Position numbers and translations under genes: made by a program
Shown here: positions 18,209-27,223 of the stretch, piece by piece
How positions within the stretch are numbered: position 1 is the stretch's first letter
Layout: every line of letters begins with the position of its first letter
From: Burkholderiales bacterium C2
GTDB taxonomy: Bacteria; Pseudomonadota; Gammaproteobacteria; Burkholderiales; Burkholderiaceae_C
Reading direction: 5' to 3'
Length of the DNA stretch: 64,000 nucleotides
Assembly (NCBI GenBank): GCA_005503085.1
Contig: SCOI01000009.1
Span: 186,001 to 250,000, forward strand
The notes under the pieces: generated by a model
Told to the model about the DNA's origin: nothing
The model's database searches: none
What the model saw: the letters and a program-made list of their open reading frames with translations, nothing else

Positions 18209-19396
18209 TTACTTGCGAGCCGCCACGATTTCGGAGGGCTGAACGATCTGACCGGTCTTGTTGGTCCAGCTGTTCTTGGTGTAGGTGATCACGGCGGCGA
18301 TCTCGGTGTCCGAGAGCTGTTTCCAGGCCGGCATCGCGCCGTTGGCAGCGCCGTTGAGCAGCACCGCGATCTGCTTGCCATGATCGGTATCCAGCACCAG
18401 CGGCGAGGCGTCCAGGCGCTTGATCGGGCCGGCGCCGGTGCCGTCGGCCTTGTGGCAGGCCGCGCAGTTGGCGTTGTAGACCTTCTCGCCGCGCGCCACC
18501 AGGGCCGCCAGCTCCCAGACCTTGCTCGGATCATCGGCCTTGGCGGCCAGCTTCTTCTTCTCGCCGTCCACCCACTTGCTGTAGTCCTCGGCCGAGACCA
18601 CCTTGACGTGGATGGGCATGTAGGCGTGTTCCTTGCCGCACAGCTCGGCGCACTGGCCGTAGTAGTCGCCGATCTTCTCGGCGCGGAACCAGGTGTCCCG
18701 CACAAAGCCGGGGATCGCATCCTGCTTGACGCCGAAAGCCGGCACCATCCAGGCGTGAATCACGTCGTTGGCCGTCGTGATAATGCGCACCTTCTTGTTG
18801 ACCGGCACGACCAGCGGGTTGTCGACCTTGAGCAGGTAGTTGTCGACGGCTTCGGGCTTGCCGGAGTCGGACATCTCGCGCTGCGTCGCGTCCAGCGTGG
18901 CCAGGAAGCCGATGCCCTCGCCCTCGCCCTTCAGGTAGTCATAGCCCCATTTCCACTGGTAGCCGGTGGCCTTGATGGTCAGGTCGGCATTGGTGGTGTC
19001 CTTCATCGCGACGACCACCTTGGTGGCCGGCAGGGCCATCAGGATCACGATCACGAAGGGCACGACGGTCCAGGCGATCTCGACCTTGACGCTCTCGTGG
19101 AAGTTGGCCGACACCGCGCCCTTGGACTTGCGGTGCTTGAAGATCGAATAGAACATCACGCCGAACACGGCGAAGAAGATGACCAGGCAGATGACCAGCA
19201 TGAAGTTGTGCAACCACATCTGTTCGGCAGCGATCTTGGTGACCGGCTCGTGCAGATTGATCTGGTTGACCTTGGGGCCACCTGGCAAGTCATTCACCGC
19301 CAAGGCCGCCTGGCTGGCCAGCGTGGCACCGAAGGCCAACGCCAGCTGGCTGATCTGGCGCCCCAGCTGATGCACTCGTGCGTTCATCATCGTCAT
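18209..19396 (-). CDS. ctaC: Cytochrome c oxidase subunit II with fused cytochrome c domain
   Basis: Subunit II receives electrons from cytochrome c through CuA. The 395-aa protein has a signal peptide, two membrane helices (residues ~60-85 and ~105-125), a cupredoxin domain with CuA ligands in NDVIHAW and [12 protein letters not shown], and a C-terminal cytochrome c domain with the heme motif CAACH and a Met ligand in GAMPAW. The fusion makes this a caa3-type oxidase. Three close ATGs (19396, 19390, 19387) are possible starts. It heads the oxidase operon; a long hairpin lies in its leader. Confidence 0.97.
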   Translation of the reverse strand: MTMMNARVHQLGRQISQLALAFGATLASQAALAVNDLPGGPKVNQINLHEPVTKIAAEQMWLHNFMLVICLVIFFAVFGVMFYSIFKHRKSKGAVSANFHESVKVEIAWTVVPFVIVILMALPATKVVVAMKDTTNADLTIKATGYQWKWGYDYLKGEGEGIGFLATLDATQREMSDSGKPEAVDNYLLKVDNPLVVPVNKKVRIITTANDVIHAWMVPAFGVKQDAIPGFVRDTWFRAEKIGDYYGQCAELCGKEHAYMPIHVKVVSAEDYSKWVDGEKKKLAAKADDPSKVWELAALVARGEKVYNANCAACHKADGTGAGPIKRLDASPLVLDTDHGKQIAVLLNGAANGAMPAWKQLSDTEIAAVITYTKNSWTNKTGQIVQPSEIVAARK

Positions 19397-19432
19397 GGTC
19401 GTCGCTTCTAGTTCAAATTCAACCCACGGACT

Positions 19433-19466
19433 TAGCGGCAGAGAACGCTGTCGTTCGCTGCCGCTA
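19433..19466 (-). promoter_or_regulatory. Long hairpin in the ctaC leader
   Basis: TAGCGGCAG and CTGCCGCTA pair as the outer stem, GAACG and CGTTC as the inner stem, around a CTGT loop, with one A/G mismatch between them. It ends 37 bases upstream of the first ctaC start. There is no T-run after it on the minus strand, so it is not a classical terminator for the upstream methyltransferase; a leader structure or RNA stabiliser is possible. No clear promoter was seen in 19397-19688. Confidence 0.5.
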
Positions 19467-19688
19467 CATCCTTCGCAATCTTCGCCTGAGACCAGGTCAC
19501 GCCTATGCGGGGCACAGCGGGCGCAAAACTTCGGTGTATCACTTCTTGCCCGCCACCGCGTCGCACAAGACGACTGACCTGAATCAACAAGGGACTCGGG
19601 CCAATATGGCTGGAACCTGATCGGCGGCGGATTTTAGCCTACGCCTCTGTCGGCCCTGTGGTCTTTGCGCGTCGCTGCGCAGCCCCAC

Positions 19689-20612
19689 TCACGATTCCTT
19701 GCCCGCCCCGCGCACCATCGTGCGCATCTGATCCAGGGAAACCCGGGTCTCGGCCGCCATCTTGAGCTTGGGGACAGGTTTGAACGCATGGCCGTAGACC
19801 AGCTCCAGGCTCAGCTGCAGGCGCCCATCCGGCCCGCGCAGACCCTCCAGGGCCTGCAGCAGCCGGCCGCGCCAGGCCCGCGAGCGCAGCCCGGCAAAGC
19901 GCGCCGGCGACAGATTGCCACCCAGCGCGCGCAGATCGGCCAGCAGCCGATCAGGTTCGCTCCAGGTCAGCGTGATCCGCTCCTGGTCCATCACCGGATC
20001 GGCAAAACCTGCCCCCACCAGCATGTCGCCGACATCGTGCATATCGATCCATTCCGGCCCCGGCAAACCCCAGCCCAGGGCCTCGTACAGCGGCCGCAGC
20101 TCGCGCAGGCTGTCCGGCCCCAGGCAGGAGAACATCACAAAGCCGTCCACCGCCAAGGCCCGGTGCCACAGCTTCAGCAGCGCTTCGGGGTCCGGGCTCA
20201 GATGCAGATACATATTGGCCCACAGCAGCTGGGCCACACCCTCGCCCGCCTGCTGGGGCAGACTGACCGAGGGTTTGGCAGTGCCGCGCAAGACCTGCCA
20301 CCAGCCCTTGTGCTGCGCTAGGCTGCGCTCACGCAGCGCGGGCACCGGCTCCACCAGCAGCTGGGCGGCCTGCGGATAGGCCTGGCGCAGGTCCTCACCA
20401 CTGCCCCCGAGAAAAGCCGACCACTGCAGGACGCGCTCGGGCTGCAGCTTGATCACCGGCAGGCGCTCGGCCATGCGGCGCGAAATCTCCGCATGCAGCC
20501 AGGGCGGATCATCGGCACGCGCCAGGCGGCGCAGGTGGTGGACCAGGGCCCGCGCATCGATCTGCTGGCGTTCGGGACGCCGGGCGTCGGTGGATTCATC
20601 GGGCGGGAACAT
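19689..20612 (-). CDS. BioC-like SAM-dependent methyltransferase
   Basis: The 307-aa protein resembles BioC (malonyl-ACP O-methyltransferase of biotin synthesis): an N-terminal ISRRMAERLPVIKLQPERVL segment, LLWANMYLHLSPDPEALLKLWHRAL and GFVMFSCLGPDSLRELRPLYEALG. The SAM-binding motif I is abnormal, with WSAFLGGSGEDL where a glycine-rich loop is expected, so activity is uncertain. The start at 20612 is 21 bases from the divergent comF start; the longer frame is antisense to comF and rejected. No other biotin gene is nearby. A non-BioC role is possible. Confidence 0.7.
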   Translation of the reverse strand: MFPPDESTDARRPERQQIDARALVHHLRRLARADDPPWLHAEISRRMAERLPVIKLQPERVLQWSAFLGGSGEDLRQAYPQAAQLLVEPVPALRERSLAQHKGWWQVLRGTAKPSVSLPQQAGEGVAQLLWANMYLHLSPDPEALLKLWHRALAVDGFVMFSCLGPDSLRELRPLYEALGWGLPGPEWIDMHDVGDMLVGAGFADPVMDQERITLTWSEPDRLLADLRALGGNLSPARFAGLRSRAWRGRLLQALEGLRGPDGRLQLSLELVYGHAFKPVPKLKMAAETRVSLDQMRTMVRGAGKES

Positions 20613-20633
20613 GGGGCGGCAGTATATTGAGCC

Positions 20634-21380
20634 ATGGACCGCCGCGCCCTGGCCTCTTCCAAACCCTCGCTGGTCGAGCGGGTGCTGATGCGCTGCCCCG
20701 GCCAATGCGCGGTGTGCCGGGCCTGGTCGGCGCAGCGCGTCTGCGTCGACTGCCTGATGCGCTATGCCCGCCCGGTGCCACGCTGCTGGACCTGCGCGGC
20801 GCGGCTGCCGGCCGAGCTGACCGGCCACCCCGAACCCAAATGCGGCGCCTGCCTGCGCCATCCGCCGCCGCTGACGCGCTGCATTGCGGCGCTGGACTAT
20901 GCCTTCCCCTGGGACGCGCTGCTGCAGCGCTACAAATTCCACCAGGCCCTGGACCTGCGCGAGACCCTGCTGGACCGGCTCGACCAGGCCCTGGCCAGCG
21001 CGCAGGCCGAGGAGCCCGACTGTGTGCTGCCGGTGCCCTTGTCGCGCGAACGCCTGCGCGAGCGCGGCTACAACCAGAGCCACGAGCTGGCCCGCGCGCT
21101 GGCCAAGCGCCGCAAACTGGTCTGCCACGCCCATCTGCTCTTGCGCGTGAGGGATACTGCGCACCAGCTCAATCTCCCTCCTGAGCAGCGCGCCGCGAAC
21201 GTGAAGCATGCCTTCGCGATCGAACCCAAGCGACTGCGCGAGCTGCGTGGCTGCCATGTGGCCCTGGTCGACGATGTGATGACCACCGGCGCCACCCTGT
21301 TCGAGCTGGCCAGGCTGCTGCGCAAGGCCGGGGTCAGCCGGGTGCAGGCCTGGGTGGTGGCGCGCACCGCAGACAACTGA
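20634..21380 (+). CDS. comF: ComF family phosphoribosyltransferase-like protein
   Basis: ComF proteins are needed for DNA uptake in competent bacteria, probably by assisting import of single-stranded DNA. The 248-aa protein has an N-terminal zinc-ribbon rich in cysteine pairs (CPGQCAVC, CVDC, CWTC, CGAC), YKFHQALDLRETL, the RERLRERGYNQSHELARAL block and the PRPP loop VALVDDVMTTGATLFE. The start at 20634 is divergent from the methyltransferase. It is followed 13 bases later by trmL, so the two are likely co-transcribed. Confidence 0.9.
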   Translation: MDRRALASSKPSLVERVLMRCPGQCAVCRAWSAQRVCVDCLMRYARPVPRCWTCAARLPAELTGHPEPKCGACLRHPPPLTRCIAALDYAFPWDALLQRYKFHQALDLRETLLDRLDQALASAQAEEPDCVLPVPLSRERLRERGYNQSHELARALAKRRKLVCHAHLLLRVRDTAHQLNLPPEQRAANVKHAFAIEPKRLRELRGCHVALVDDVMTTGATLFELARLLRKAGVSRVQAWVVARTADN

Positions 21381-21393
21381 TCAAGCTCTCCCC

Positions 21394-21864
21394 ATGTTCA
21401 ATATCGTCCTGGTCCAGCCGGAAATCCCGCCCAACACCGGCAACATCATCCGCCTGGCCGCCAACACCGGCTGCCGCCTGCATCTGATCGAGCCGCTGGG
21501 CTTCTCGATGGAGGACAAGCTGCTGCAGCGCGCCGGGCTCGACTATCACGAGTACGCGCCGGTACTGCGCCATGCCGACTGGCAGGCCTTTCTCGACCAG
21601 GCAAGACCCGACCCCGCCCGGATGTTCGCGTTCACGACGCGCGGCAGCCGCCATTTCGGCGATGCGCGGTGGCAGCCCGGCGACTGGCTGGTGTTCGGCT
21701 CCGAGACCGCCGGACTGGCGCCGGCGCTGCGCGAGAGCTTTGCGCCCGAGCAGCGCCTGCGCCTGCCGATGCGGCCCGAGCAGCGCAGCCTCAACCTCAG
21801 CAACAGCGTCGCGGTCGCGGTGTTCGAGGCCTGGCGGCAGAACGGCTACGCGGGCGCCGCCTGA
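21394..21864 (+). CDS. trmL: tRNA (cytidine/uridine-2'-O-)-methyltransferase TrmL
   Basis: TrmL methylates the ribose of the wobble base 34 in certain leucine tRNAs. The 156-aa protein is a SPOUT-fold enzyme of normal length. The trefoil-knot signs are present: VQPEIPPNTGNIIRLAANTGCRLHLIEPLGF at the N-terminus, LVFGSETAGLAPAL and the SAM-binding LPMRPEQRSLNLSNSVAVAVFEAWRQ. It lies directly behind comF and its stop is adjacent to the stop of the convergent Bug receptor gene. Confidence 0.95.
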   Translation: MFNIVLVQPEIPPNTGNIIRLAANTGCRLHLIEPLGFSMEDKLLQRAGLDYHEYAPVLRHADWQAFLDQARPDPARMFAFTTRGSRHFGDARWQPGDWLVFGSETAGLAPALRESFAPEQRLRLPMRPEQRSLNLSNSVAVAVFEAWRQNGYAGAA

Positions 21865-22827
21865 CTACTCGGCCACGACCCCGGCCGCCTTGATCATCTG
21901 GCCCCAGCGCCCGCGCTCACTCTTCATCAGCGCCGCCAGCGCATCCGGCGTCGAGGCCGCCGCGCTGAAGTACTGGCTCAGCATCTTGCCGCGCACCTCG
22001 TCGCTCTTGATGATGCGCACCAGCTCGGTCGAGAGCCGCTGAACAATGGCCGCGGGCGTCCTGGCCGGTGCCAGCATGGCCTGCCAGGAGATCGCCTCGA
22101 AGCCAGCATAGCCCGACTCCGCCAGGGTCGGCAGCTCGGGCAGCGAGCCGACCCGGCCCGTGCTGGTGACGCCCAGCGCCTTCAGCTTGCCGGCGCGCAC
22201 CTGGGCCATCGCGATGCCGGGCACCATGAAGCCCGCCTGCACCTGGCCGGCCAGGATCGCGTTGACCACCTGCGGAAAGCCCTGGTAGGGCACATGGACC
22301 AGATCGATGCCGGCGCGCTGCTTGAAGCTCTCCATCGCCAGATGGGCGGCGCTGCCATTGCCGACGCTGCCGTAGTTCAGCTGGCCCTTGCGCTCCTTGG
22401 CGATGCGCACGAAATCGGCCAGCGTCTGGGCGCCCAGCTTGGGGTCGACCACCAGCACATTCGGGCTGGTCGCGACCAGGCCGATCGGTTGCAGCTCCTT
22501 GACCGGGTCATAGGCCAGCTTGCTGCTCAGCAGCGGCGCCGTCACCAGTGGGCCCTGGATCGTGAACAGCAAGGTGTAGCCATCGGGCTCGGCCTTGGCC
22601 ACTGCGCCGGTGCCGATATTGCCGCCGGCGCCGGGACGGTTGTCGATCACGACCGGCTGGCCCAGGCTGGCGGCCAGCGGCTCGGCGATCGCGCGGGCGA
22701 TGATGTCGGGCGAGCTGCCGCCCGGAAAGGGCACGACCAGCTTGATCGGCCGGCTGGGCCAGGCCTGGGCCAGGGCAGGCAATGCCCACGAAGCGGCCAC
22801 GGCCTGCAGAAGATGACGGCGTTGCAT
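21865..22827 (-). CDS. Bug/TctC family tripartite tricarboxylate transporter substrate-binding protein
   Basis: Periplasmic solute receptors of the Bug family bind carboxylates or related small molecules. The 320-aa protein has a signal peptide (MQRRHLLQAVAASWALPALAQA) and the family patterns WPSRPIKLVVPFPGGSSPDIIAR, VIDNRPGAGGNIG, NYGSVGNGSAAHLAMESFK and PYQGFPQVVNAILAGQVQ. No tctA/tctB membrane genes are adjacent, so it is an orphan, as are most Bug genes in Burkholderiales. The ligand cannot be told from sequence. It precedes gpsA in the same direction with an 18-base gap downstream of the gpsA stop. Confidence 0.93.
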   Translation of the reverse strand: MQRRHLLQAVAASWALPALAQAWPSRPIKLVVPFPGGSSPDIIARAIAEPLAASLGQPVVIDNRPGAGGNIGTGAVAKAEPDGYTLLFTIQGPLVTAPLLSSKLAYDPVKELQPIGLVATSPNVLVVDPKLGAQTLADFVRIAKERKGQLNYGSVGNGSAAHLAMESFKQRAGIDLVHVPYQGFPQVVNAILAGQVQAGFMVPGIAMAQVRAGKLKALGVTSTGRVGSLPELPTLAESGYAGFEAISWQAMLAPARTPAAIVQRLSTELVRIIKSDEVRGKMLSQYFSAAASTPDALAALMKSERGRWGQMIKAAGVVAE

Positions 22828-22845
22828 AGTGATTGGGGTTCCTGT

Positions 22846-23853
22846 TCAGTGTTCGGGCCGCGCCTCGCGGCCCATCAGCAGCTCGACCGCCTCGACCGGG
22901 CTCAAGCGCCCCTCCAGCACGGCCACAACAGCAGCGGTGATCGGCATGTCGACACCGACGGCGGCAGCGCGCGCCAGCACGGTCGGCGCGCTGTAGACGC
23001 CCTCGGCCACATGGCCCAGCTGCTGCAGGATCTGCGGCAGCGCCAGGCCTTCGGCCAGCAGCAGGCCGACGCGGCGGTTGCGCGACAGATCGCCGGTGGC
23101 GGTCAGCACCAGATCGCCGATGCCCGACAGTCCCATAAAGGTTTCGGTCCGTGCGCCCAGCGCCTGACCCAGGCGCAGCATCTCGGCCAGGCCCCGGGTG
23201 ATCAGCGCAGCACGGGCATTCAGGCCCGGCAGCAGATTGCCGGCCCCGGCGCGCTGGCCCAGGCCGTCGGCAATACCTACCGCAATGGCCATCACATTCT
23301 TGACCGCGCCGCCGACCTCGACGCCGACCGGATCGGCCGAGGTGTAGACGCGCAGCCGTTCGCTGTGAAAGGCATCGACCGCCAGCTGCGCCAGCGCCGC
23401 GTCGCCGCTGGCCGCGACCAGGGCGGTGGGCTGGCCGGCCGCGACCTCCTGTGCAAAGCTGGGGCCCGACAGGATGCCCACGCGCAAGCGCGGCTGCACG
23501 GCGGCCGCGATCTGGTGGCCCAGCAGACCGGTGCCGGCCTCGAAGCCCTTGCACAGCCACAGCACGCCCGCGCCATCGGGCAGCGCGGCCAGCATCTCGC
23601 GCAGCGCGGCCATCGGTGTGGCGACGATCAGCAGGCCATCGCGGCCATGGGCGATGGCCGCCGCCAGATCGGCGCTCAGCGCCAGGCCGTCGGGCAGGAC
23701 GGTGTCGGGCAGGTAACGCTGGTTGCGGCGGGTCGCGGCCATCTCGGCCACGGCGGCGCTGTCGCGCGCCCACAGCAGCACCTCGTGGCGCGCGGCGGCC
23801 TGGATGGCCAGCGCCGTGCCCCAGGCTCCGGCGCCAAAAATCGTGATCTTCAT
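22846..23853 (-). CDS. gpsA: NAD(P)-dependent glycerol-3-phosphate dehydrogenase
   Basis: GpsA reduces dihydroxyacetone phosphate to sn-glycerol 3-phosphate for phospholipid synthesis. The 335-aa protein has the nucleotide-binding loop [14 protein letters not shown], the LWLCKGFE and [18 protein letters not shown] signatures, the catalytic lysine region [21 protein letters not shown], and [14 protein letters not shown]. The start at 23853 gives the standard N-terminus; the in-frame ATG at 23874 adds seven residues without support. The secB terminator lies just upstream, so gpsA probably has its own promoter or relies on read-through. Confidence 0.97.
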   Translation of the reverse strand: MKITIFGAGAWGTALAIQAAARHEVLLWARDSAAVAEMAATRRNQRYLPDTVLPDGLALSADLAAAIAHGRDGLLIVATPMAALREMLAALPDGAGVLWLCKGFEAGTGLLGHQIAAAVQPRLRVGILSGPSFAQEVAAGQPTALVAASGDAALAQLAVDAFHSERLRVYTSADPVGVEVGGAVKNVMAIAVGIADGLGQRAGAGNLLPGLNARAALITRGLAEMLRLGQALGARTETFMGLSGIGDLVLTATGDLSRNRRVGLLLAEGLALPQILQQLGHVAEGVYSAPTVLARAAAVGVDMPITAAVVAVLEGRLSPVEAVELLMGREARPEH

Positions 23854-23871
23854 GACAGTGGATCTGAAATG

Positions 23872-23906
23872 CAAAAACGCCCCGGCCGCAGTCGCTGCTC
23901 GGGGCG
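23872..23906 (-). terminator. Rho-independent terminator after secB
   Basis: On the minus strand CGCCCCG and CGGGGCG form a 7-bp GC stem (loop of 15) followed by TTTTTG. It lies between the secB stop and the gpsA start and should end the rhodanese-grxC-secB transcript. Confidence 0.75.
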
Positions 23907-23926
23907 CATCATCACCGAGACCCGTC

Positions 23927-24394
23927 TCAGTTGATCGTTGGGGTGGCGGCCTGCTCGGCGCGCTGAGCCTGCTGGGCTTCGAACATGGCCTGGAAGTTCA
24001 CTTCGGTCAGCAGCACCGGCGGGAAGCCGGCGCGGGTGCAGACGTCCGAGACCACGGCACGCAGATAGGGGTAGATCATCTGCGGGCAGACGATGCCGAC
24101 AATGCCTTCGACCTGGTCTTGCGGCAGGTTGCGGATCTCGAAGATGCCGGCCTGCTTGGCCTCAATCAGGAACAGGGTCTTGTCGCCGTTGACCTTGGTC
24201 GTCACGGTGGCGGTCACGCAGACCTCGTAGATGCCGTCGGCCACCGGCTCGGCGGACAGCGCGAGGTTGATGTCGACCTGGGGCTGGGCCTGGTCCAGCA
24301 GGATCTGGGGCGAATTCGGCTGCTCCAGCGACAAGTCCTTCAGGTACATGCGCTGGATCTGGAACACGGGGGTGTTGTTGCTCTCGTCGGCCAT
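23927..24394 (-). CDS. secB: Protein-export chaperone SecB
   Basis: SecB keeps exported proteins unfolded and hands them to SecA. The 155-aa protein matches the usual length. Family signs are [39 protein letters not shown], and the C-terminal block [36 protein letters not shown]. The start at 24394 is chosen for the conserved MADESNN start; the upstream frame extension has no support. It follows grxC in the gene order rhodanese-grxC-secB common in betaproteobacteria. Confidence 0.97.
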   Translation of the reverse strand: MADESNNTPVFQIQRMYLKDLSLEQPNSPQILLDQAQPQVDINLALSAEPVADGIYEVCVTATVTTKVNGDKTLFLIEAKQAGIFEIRNLPQDQVEGIVGIVCPQMIYPYLRAVVSDVCTRAGFPPVLLTEVNFQAMFEAQQAQRAEQAATPTIN

Positions 24395-24485
24395 GATGTC
24401 TTTCCAAATAAAAGCCCGTCGGCCAAGCGCCACGGGCAGCAGGGCGGGATTATGGCCCAGGCCACCCGGCCGCCATCCCCCGCGC

Positions 24486-24746
24486 TCAGGCGCCTTGCAA
24501 GAGCGTCTGCAAGCCCCCACGCTGATCGAGAGCCATCAAATCGTCACATCCGCCGACATGGGTGTCGCCGATGAAGATCTGCGGCACGGTGCGCCGGCCG
24601 GTCAGCGCCATCATCGCCTCGCGCGCCGCCGGGTCCGTATCGATGCGGACCTCCTCGATCTGCTCGACGCCGCGCTGCTTCAGCAGGCTCTTGGCCCGCA
24701 CGCAGTAGGGGCAGACCTGGGTGGTGTACATCTTCACGGCTTGCAT
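24486..24746 (-). CDS. grxC: Glutaredoxin 3
   Basis: Glutaredoxin reduces disulfides and mixed glutathione disulfides in the cytoplasm. The 86-aa protein has the dithiol site C12-P-Y-C15, the cis-proline region [23 protein letters not shown] and normal length. It lies nine bases after the rhodanese gene and about 90 bases before secB, in the same operon. Its main reductase partners are not in this window. Confidence 0.95.
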   Translation of the reverse strand: MQAVKMYTTQVCPYCVRAKSLLKQRGVEQIEEVRIDTDPAAREAMMALTGRRTVPQIFIGDTHVGGCDDLMALDQRGGLQTLLQGA

Positions 24747-24755
24747 AGGATTGAC

Positions 24756-25163
24756 TCAGGCACTCTTCTCGACAGGCAAATTCGCCTCGCGCCAGGCATT
24801 GACGCCGCCGGCCAGCGGCTGGGCCTTTTCGTAGCCCAGCTTGCGCAGCATGCCAGCAGCGCGCGCAGCGCGTGCGCCGGTCTGGCACACCACCACCACA
24901 GGCAGGGCCTTGTTGCTGGGCAGTTGCTTATAGCCCTCTTGCAGGGCAGACAGCGGGATGTTGCGGGCACCGCTGACATGCGATGCGGCGAACTCGGCCG
25001 GCTCGCTGACATCGATCAGCACCGCTTTCTCACGGTTGATCAGGCGCACGGCCTCGGCCGTCGAGATGGCCGCGCCGCTGCGCGCCAGGCTCGGCCACAG
25101 CAGCAAACCGCCGGACGCAAGCGCCGCCAGCACCAAATACCAGTTGTCGAGCAGGAAGTTCAA
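24756..25163 (-). CDS. Membrane-anchored rhodanese-like protein
   Basis: This single-domain rhodanese of 135 aa is preceded by one N-terminal membrane helix (YLVLAALASGGLLLWPSLA). The active-site loop is VVVVCQTGARAARAAGML with the sulfur-carrying C93. DVSEPAEFAASHVSGARNIPL and GGVNAWREANLP are typical rhodanese patterns. It heads the operon with grxC and secB. The physiological sulfur acceptor is unknown. In many relatives gpmA is its divergent neighbour; here a three-gene porin-PBP-chemoreceptor block lies between them. Confidence 0.93.
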   Translation of the reverse strand: MNFLLDNWYLVLAALASGGLLLWPSLARSGAAISTAEAVRLINREKAVLIDVSEPAEFAASHVSGARNIPLSALQEGYKQLPSNKALPVVVVCQTGARAARAAGMLRKLGYEKAQPLAGGVNAWREANLPVEKSA

Positions 25164-25220
25164 GGGCAGGTCCGATTGGAGAAAAGGGCCGGATTATAAA
25201 ACCCGGCCACCCCACAGGCC

Positions 25221-26735
25221 TCAGCCGAGCTTGAAGGTCGAGACCGCCGTCTGCAGCGCCTGGGCCTGCTGCTCCAGGCTGCTGGCCGCCGCGGCAGCCT
25301 GTTCGACCAGGGCCGCGTTCTGCTGGGTCATCTGGTCGAGCTGGGCGATCGACTGGTTGACCTGGCCGATGCCGGCGCTCTGCTCGCTGGAGGCGGCGGT
25401 GATCTCGCTGATGATGTCGGAGACCCGCTGCACGCTGGCGACGATCTCACTCATCGTGCTGCCGGCGTCCTGCACCAGGCGAGCACCGGTCTCGACCTTG
25501 TCGACCGAGGTGCCGATCAAGCCCTTGATCTCGCGCGCCGCCTCGGCGCTGCGCTGCGCCAGCGAGCGCACCTCGCCGGCCACGACCGCGAAGCCGCGAC
25601 CCTGCTCGCCGGCCCGGGCCGCCTCGACCGCCGCGTTCAGCGCCAGGATATTGGTCTGGAAGGCGATGCCGTCGATCACGCCGATGATGTCGGCGATCTT
25701 CTTGGAGCTCGCATTGATCTCGTCCATGGTCGCGACCACCTGGCCCACCACCGCGCCGCCCTTTTGCGCCACCGCTGCGGCCGAGCCGGCCAGCTGATTG
25801 GCCTGGGCGGCGGCTTCGGCGCTCTGGCGCACCGTGCCGGTCAGGTCCTGCATATTGCTGGAGGTCTGCTCCAGCGAGCTGGCCTGCTTCTCGGTGCGCA
25901 GCGACAGATCATGGTTGCCGACCGCGATCTCGCGCGAGGCCACCGTCATCGAATCGGTGCCGCTGCGCACATTGGCGACGATGGCCGAGAGGCCCTGCGA
26001 CATCGCCCGCACTGCCGCCAGCAGGCTGGCCTCGGCGCCGGGTGCCACCGCGATGGTCTGCGACAGATCGCCGTCGGCCATCATGCGCATCACATCGCGG
26101 GCGTACTCGGGTTCGCCGCCGAGCTGGCGCCACACGCTGCCTATCACCAGCCAGGATCCGACCCCCAGCGCCAGCACCACCACCAGGCCGCTGATCAGGA
26201 TGGCCATCAGGCTGGCCGACACGCCGTCATTGGCGCGCGCCAGGCCGGACTCGAAGCCCTCGTTGGCCTCCACCCGCGCCTGCGCGACGACCGTCTCGAC
26301 GGCCTTCAAGGCCGCCTGCATCTTGGGCACGGCGCCGGCCTGGTCGCCCTGCTTGATGCCCATGAAGAGCTCGGCCGTCTCGACCGAGGCCGCGAAATAG
26401 GCCTCGAAGCTGGTCTTCAGCTTGGCACCCATCTCGGCCTTGCCGTCGATGCGGGCGATCGCATCGAGCAGCTTGCGCATCGTCGCGGCGCGTTCGTTGG
26501 CCTCGTCCAGGCGCTTTTTCTCGCCCTCGGCCACCGCGCTCTGTATCGTCACGCCCAGCGCTTCCAGATTGGAGGCGAACTGGGTGGTGGCGTCCAGATA
26601 GGGGTAGTCGGTCTGACCCACCGCGGCGATGGCCGCCGAGGTGCGGGCCGAAAACGCCCACACCACGGCAATGCCCACGGCAAAGATCAGGGCGGCAAAC
26701 GCTGGCAGCAGCCAGATCCGGGTTCGGACATTCAT
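25221..26735 (-). CDS. Methyl-accepting chemotaxis protein
   Basis: This is an inner-membrane chemoreceptor of 504 aa. It has membrane helices at about 8-28 and 187-212 with a helical periplasmic ligand domain between, then a short HAMP-like linker and the cytoplasmic signalling coiled coil. The hairpin tip is clear: [42 protein letters not shown]. No C-terminal NWETF-type pentapeptide is present. The start at 26735 is preceded by GGAG. It is the last gene of a porin-PBP-receptor operon, which suggests that it senses a solute handled by the other two. Confidence 0.93.
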   Translation of the reverse strand: MNVRTRIWLLPAFAALIFAVGIAVVWAFSARTSAAIAAVGQTDYPYLDATTQFASNLEALGVTIQSAVAEGEKKRLDEANERAATMRKLLDAIARIDGKAEMGAKLKTSFEAYFAASVETAELFMGIKQGDQAGAVPKMQAALKAVETVVAQARVEANEGFESGLARANDGVSASLMAILISGLVVVLALGVGSWLVIGSVWRQLGGEPEYARDVMRMMADGDLSQTIAVAPGAEASLLAAVRAMSQGLSAIVANVRSGTDSMTVASREIAVGNHDLSLRTEKQASSLEQTSSNMQDLTGTVRQSAEAAAQANQLAGSAAAVAQKGGAVVGQVVATMDEINASSKKIADIIGVIDGIAFQTNILALNAAVEAARAGEQGRGFAVVAGEVRSLAQRSAEAAREIKGLIGTSVDKVETGARLVQDAGSTMSEIVASVQRVSDIISEITAASSEQSAGIGQVNQSIAQLDQMTQQNAALVEQAAAAASSLEQQAQALQTAVSTFKLG

Positions 26736-26780
26736 AGTTATTGTCTCCAGCGGCTCGGCACCGCGGCCTCTACAAAGCAA

Positions 26781-27209
26781 TCAGTCAACGCTCAGCACGA
26801 CCTTGACGCTGCCGTCCACCGCCGACTTCTCGATATAGCCGATCGCATCGGCATTGGCGGCGACGAACTTCTTGATCTCGGCCGAGCTCGCCAGCTCCTT
26901 GGGTGGAGTCGCCTTGCCCGAGAACACCAGGCGCGACCAGGCGGCCTTGACCTGGGCGGCCTGCTTGCCGGTCACCTTGGTATAGAACTGCTCGCGCACG
27001 GCCGCGCTTTCGGGCTGGTCCAGCGCCGCAGCGGTGGCGCCGCCGGGCAAGGTATTGCTCTTGCCAAGAAAGATGCCGGCCACCTGGTCGGCCGTCATCG
27101 CGGCCGTGGCGTTCTTCGGGTTGACGATCACGGCCACCTGGGCCTGGGCCAGACCGGCTGCGCTCAGGGCCAAGGCGGTCAAGGAGAGACGAAGTTTGTT
27201 TTTCATCAT
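26781..27209 (-). CDS. Small periplasmic PBP-like (PstS-type) protein
   Basis: This 142-aa protein has a signal peptide (LSLTALALSAAGLAQA) and a half-size PBP-like domain: VAVIVNPKNATAAMTADQVAGIFLGKSNTLPGG, AAVREQFYTKVTGKQAAQVKAAW and NADAIGYIEKSAV. This pattern is that of phosphate-type substrate-binding proteins, but the length is about half of PstS. No ABC transporter genes are nearby. It sits 14 bases after the porin and 45 bases before the chemoreceptor. A ligand-presenting role for the receptor is inference. Start codons at 27209 and 27206 are both possible. Confidence 0.8.
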   Translation of the reverse strand: MMKNKLRLSLTALALSAAGLAQAQVAVIVNPKNATAAMTADQVAGIFLGKSNTLPGGATAAALDQPESAAVREQFYTKVTGKQAAQVKAAWSRLVFSGKATPPKELASSAEIKKFVAANADAIGYIEKSAVDGSVKVVLSVD

Positions 27210-27223
27210 GACTGCACCCCGCC

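Noticed and set aside
16456-18288. Open frame of 610 codons on the plus strand
   Set aside because: Antisense to ctaD, made mostly of His, Asp, Gly and Arg; ctaD is certain.
19378-19620. 80-codon plus-strand frame before ctaC
   Set aside because: No ribosome site, composition unlike neighbours, and it covers the ctaC leader hairpin.
19689-21257. 522-codon frame that would extend the methyltransferase
   Set aside because: The extension is antisense to comF; the protein starts normally at 20612.
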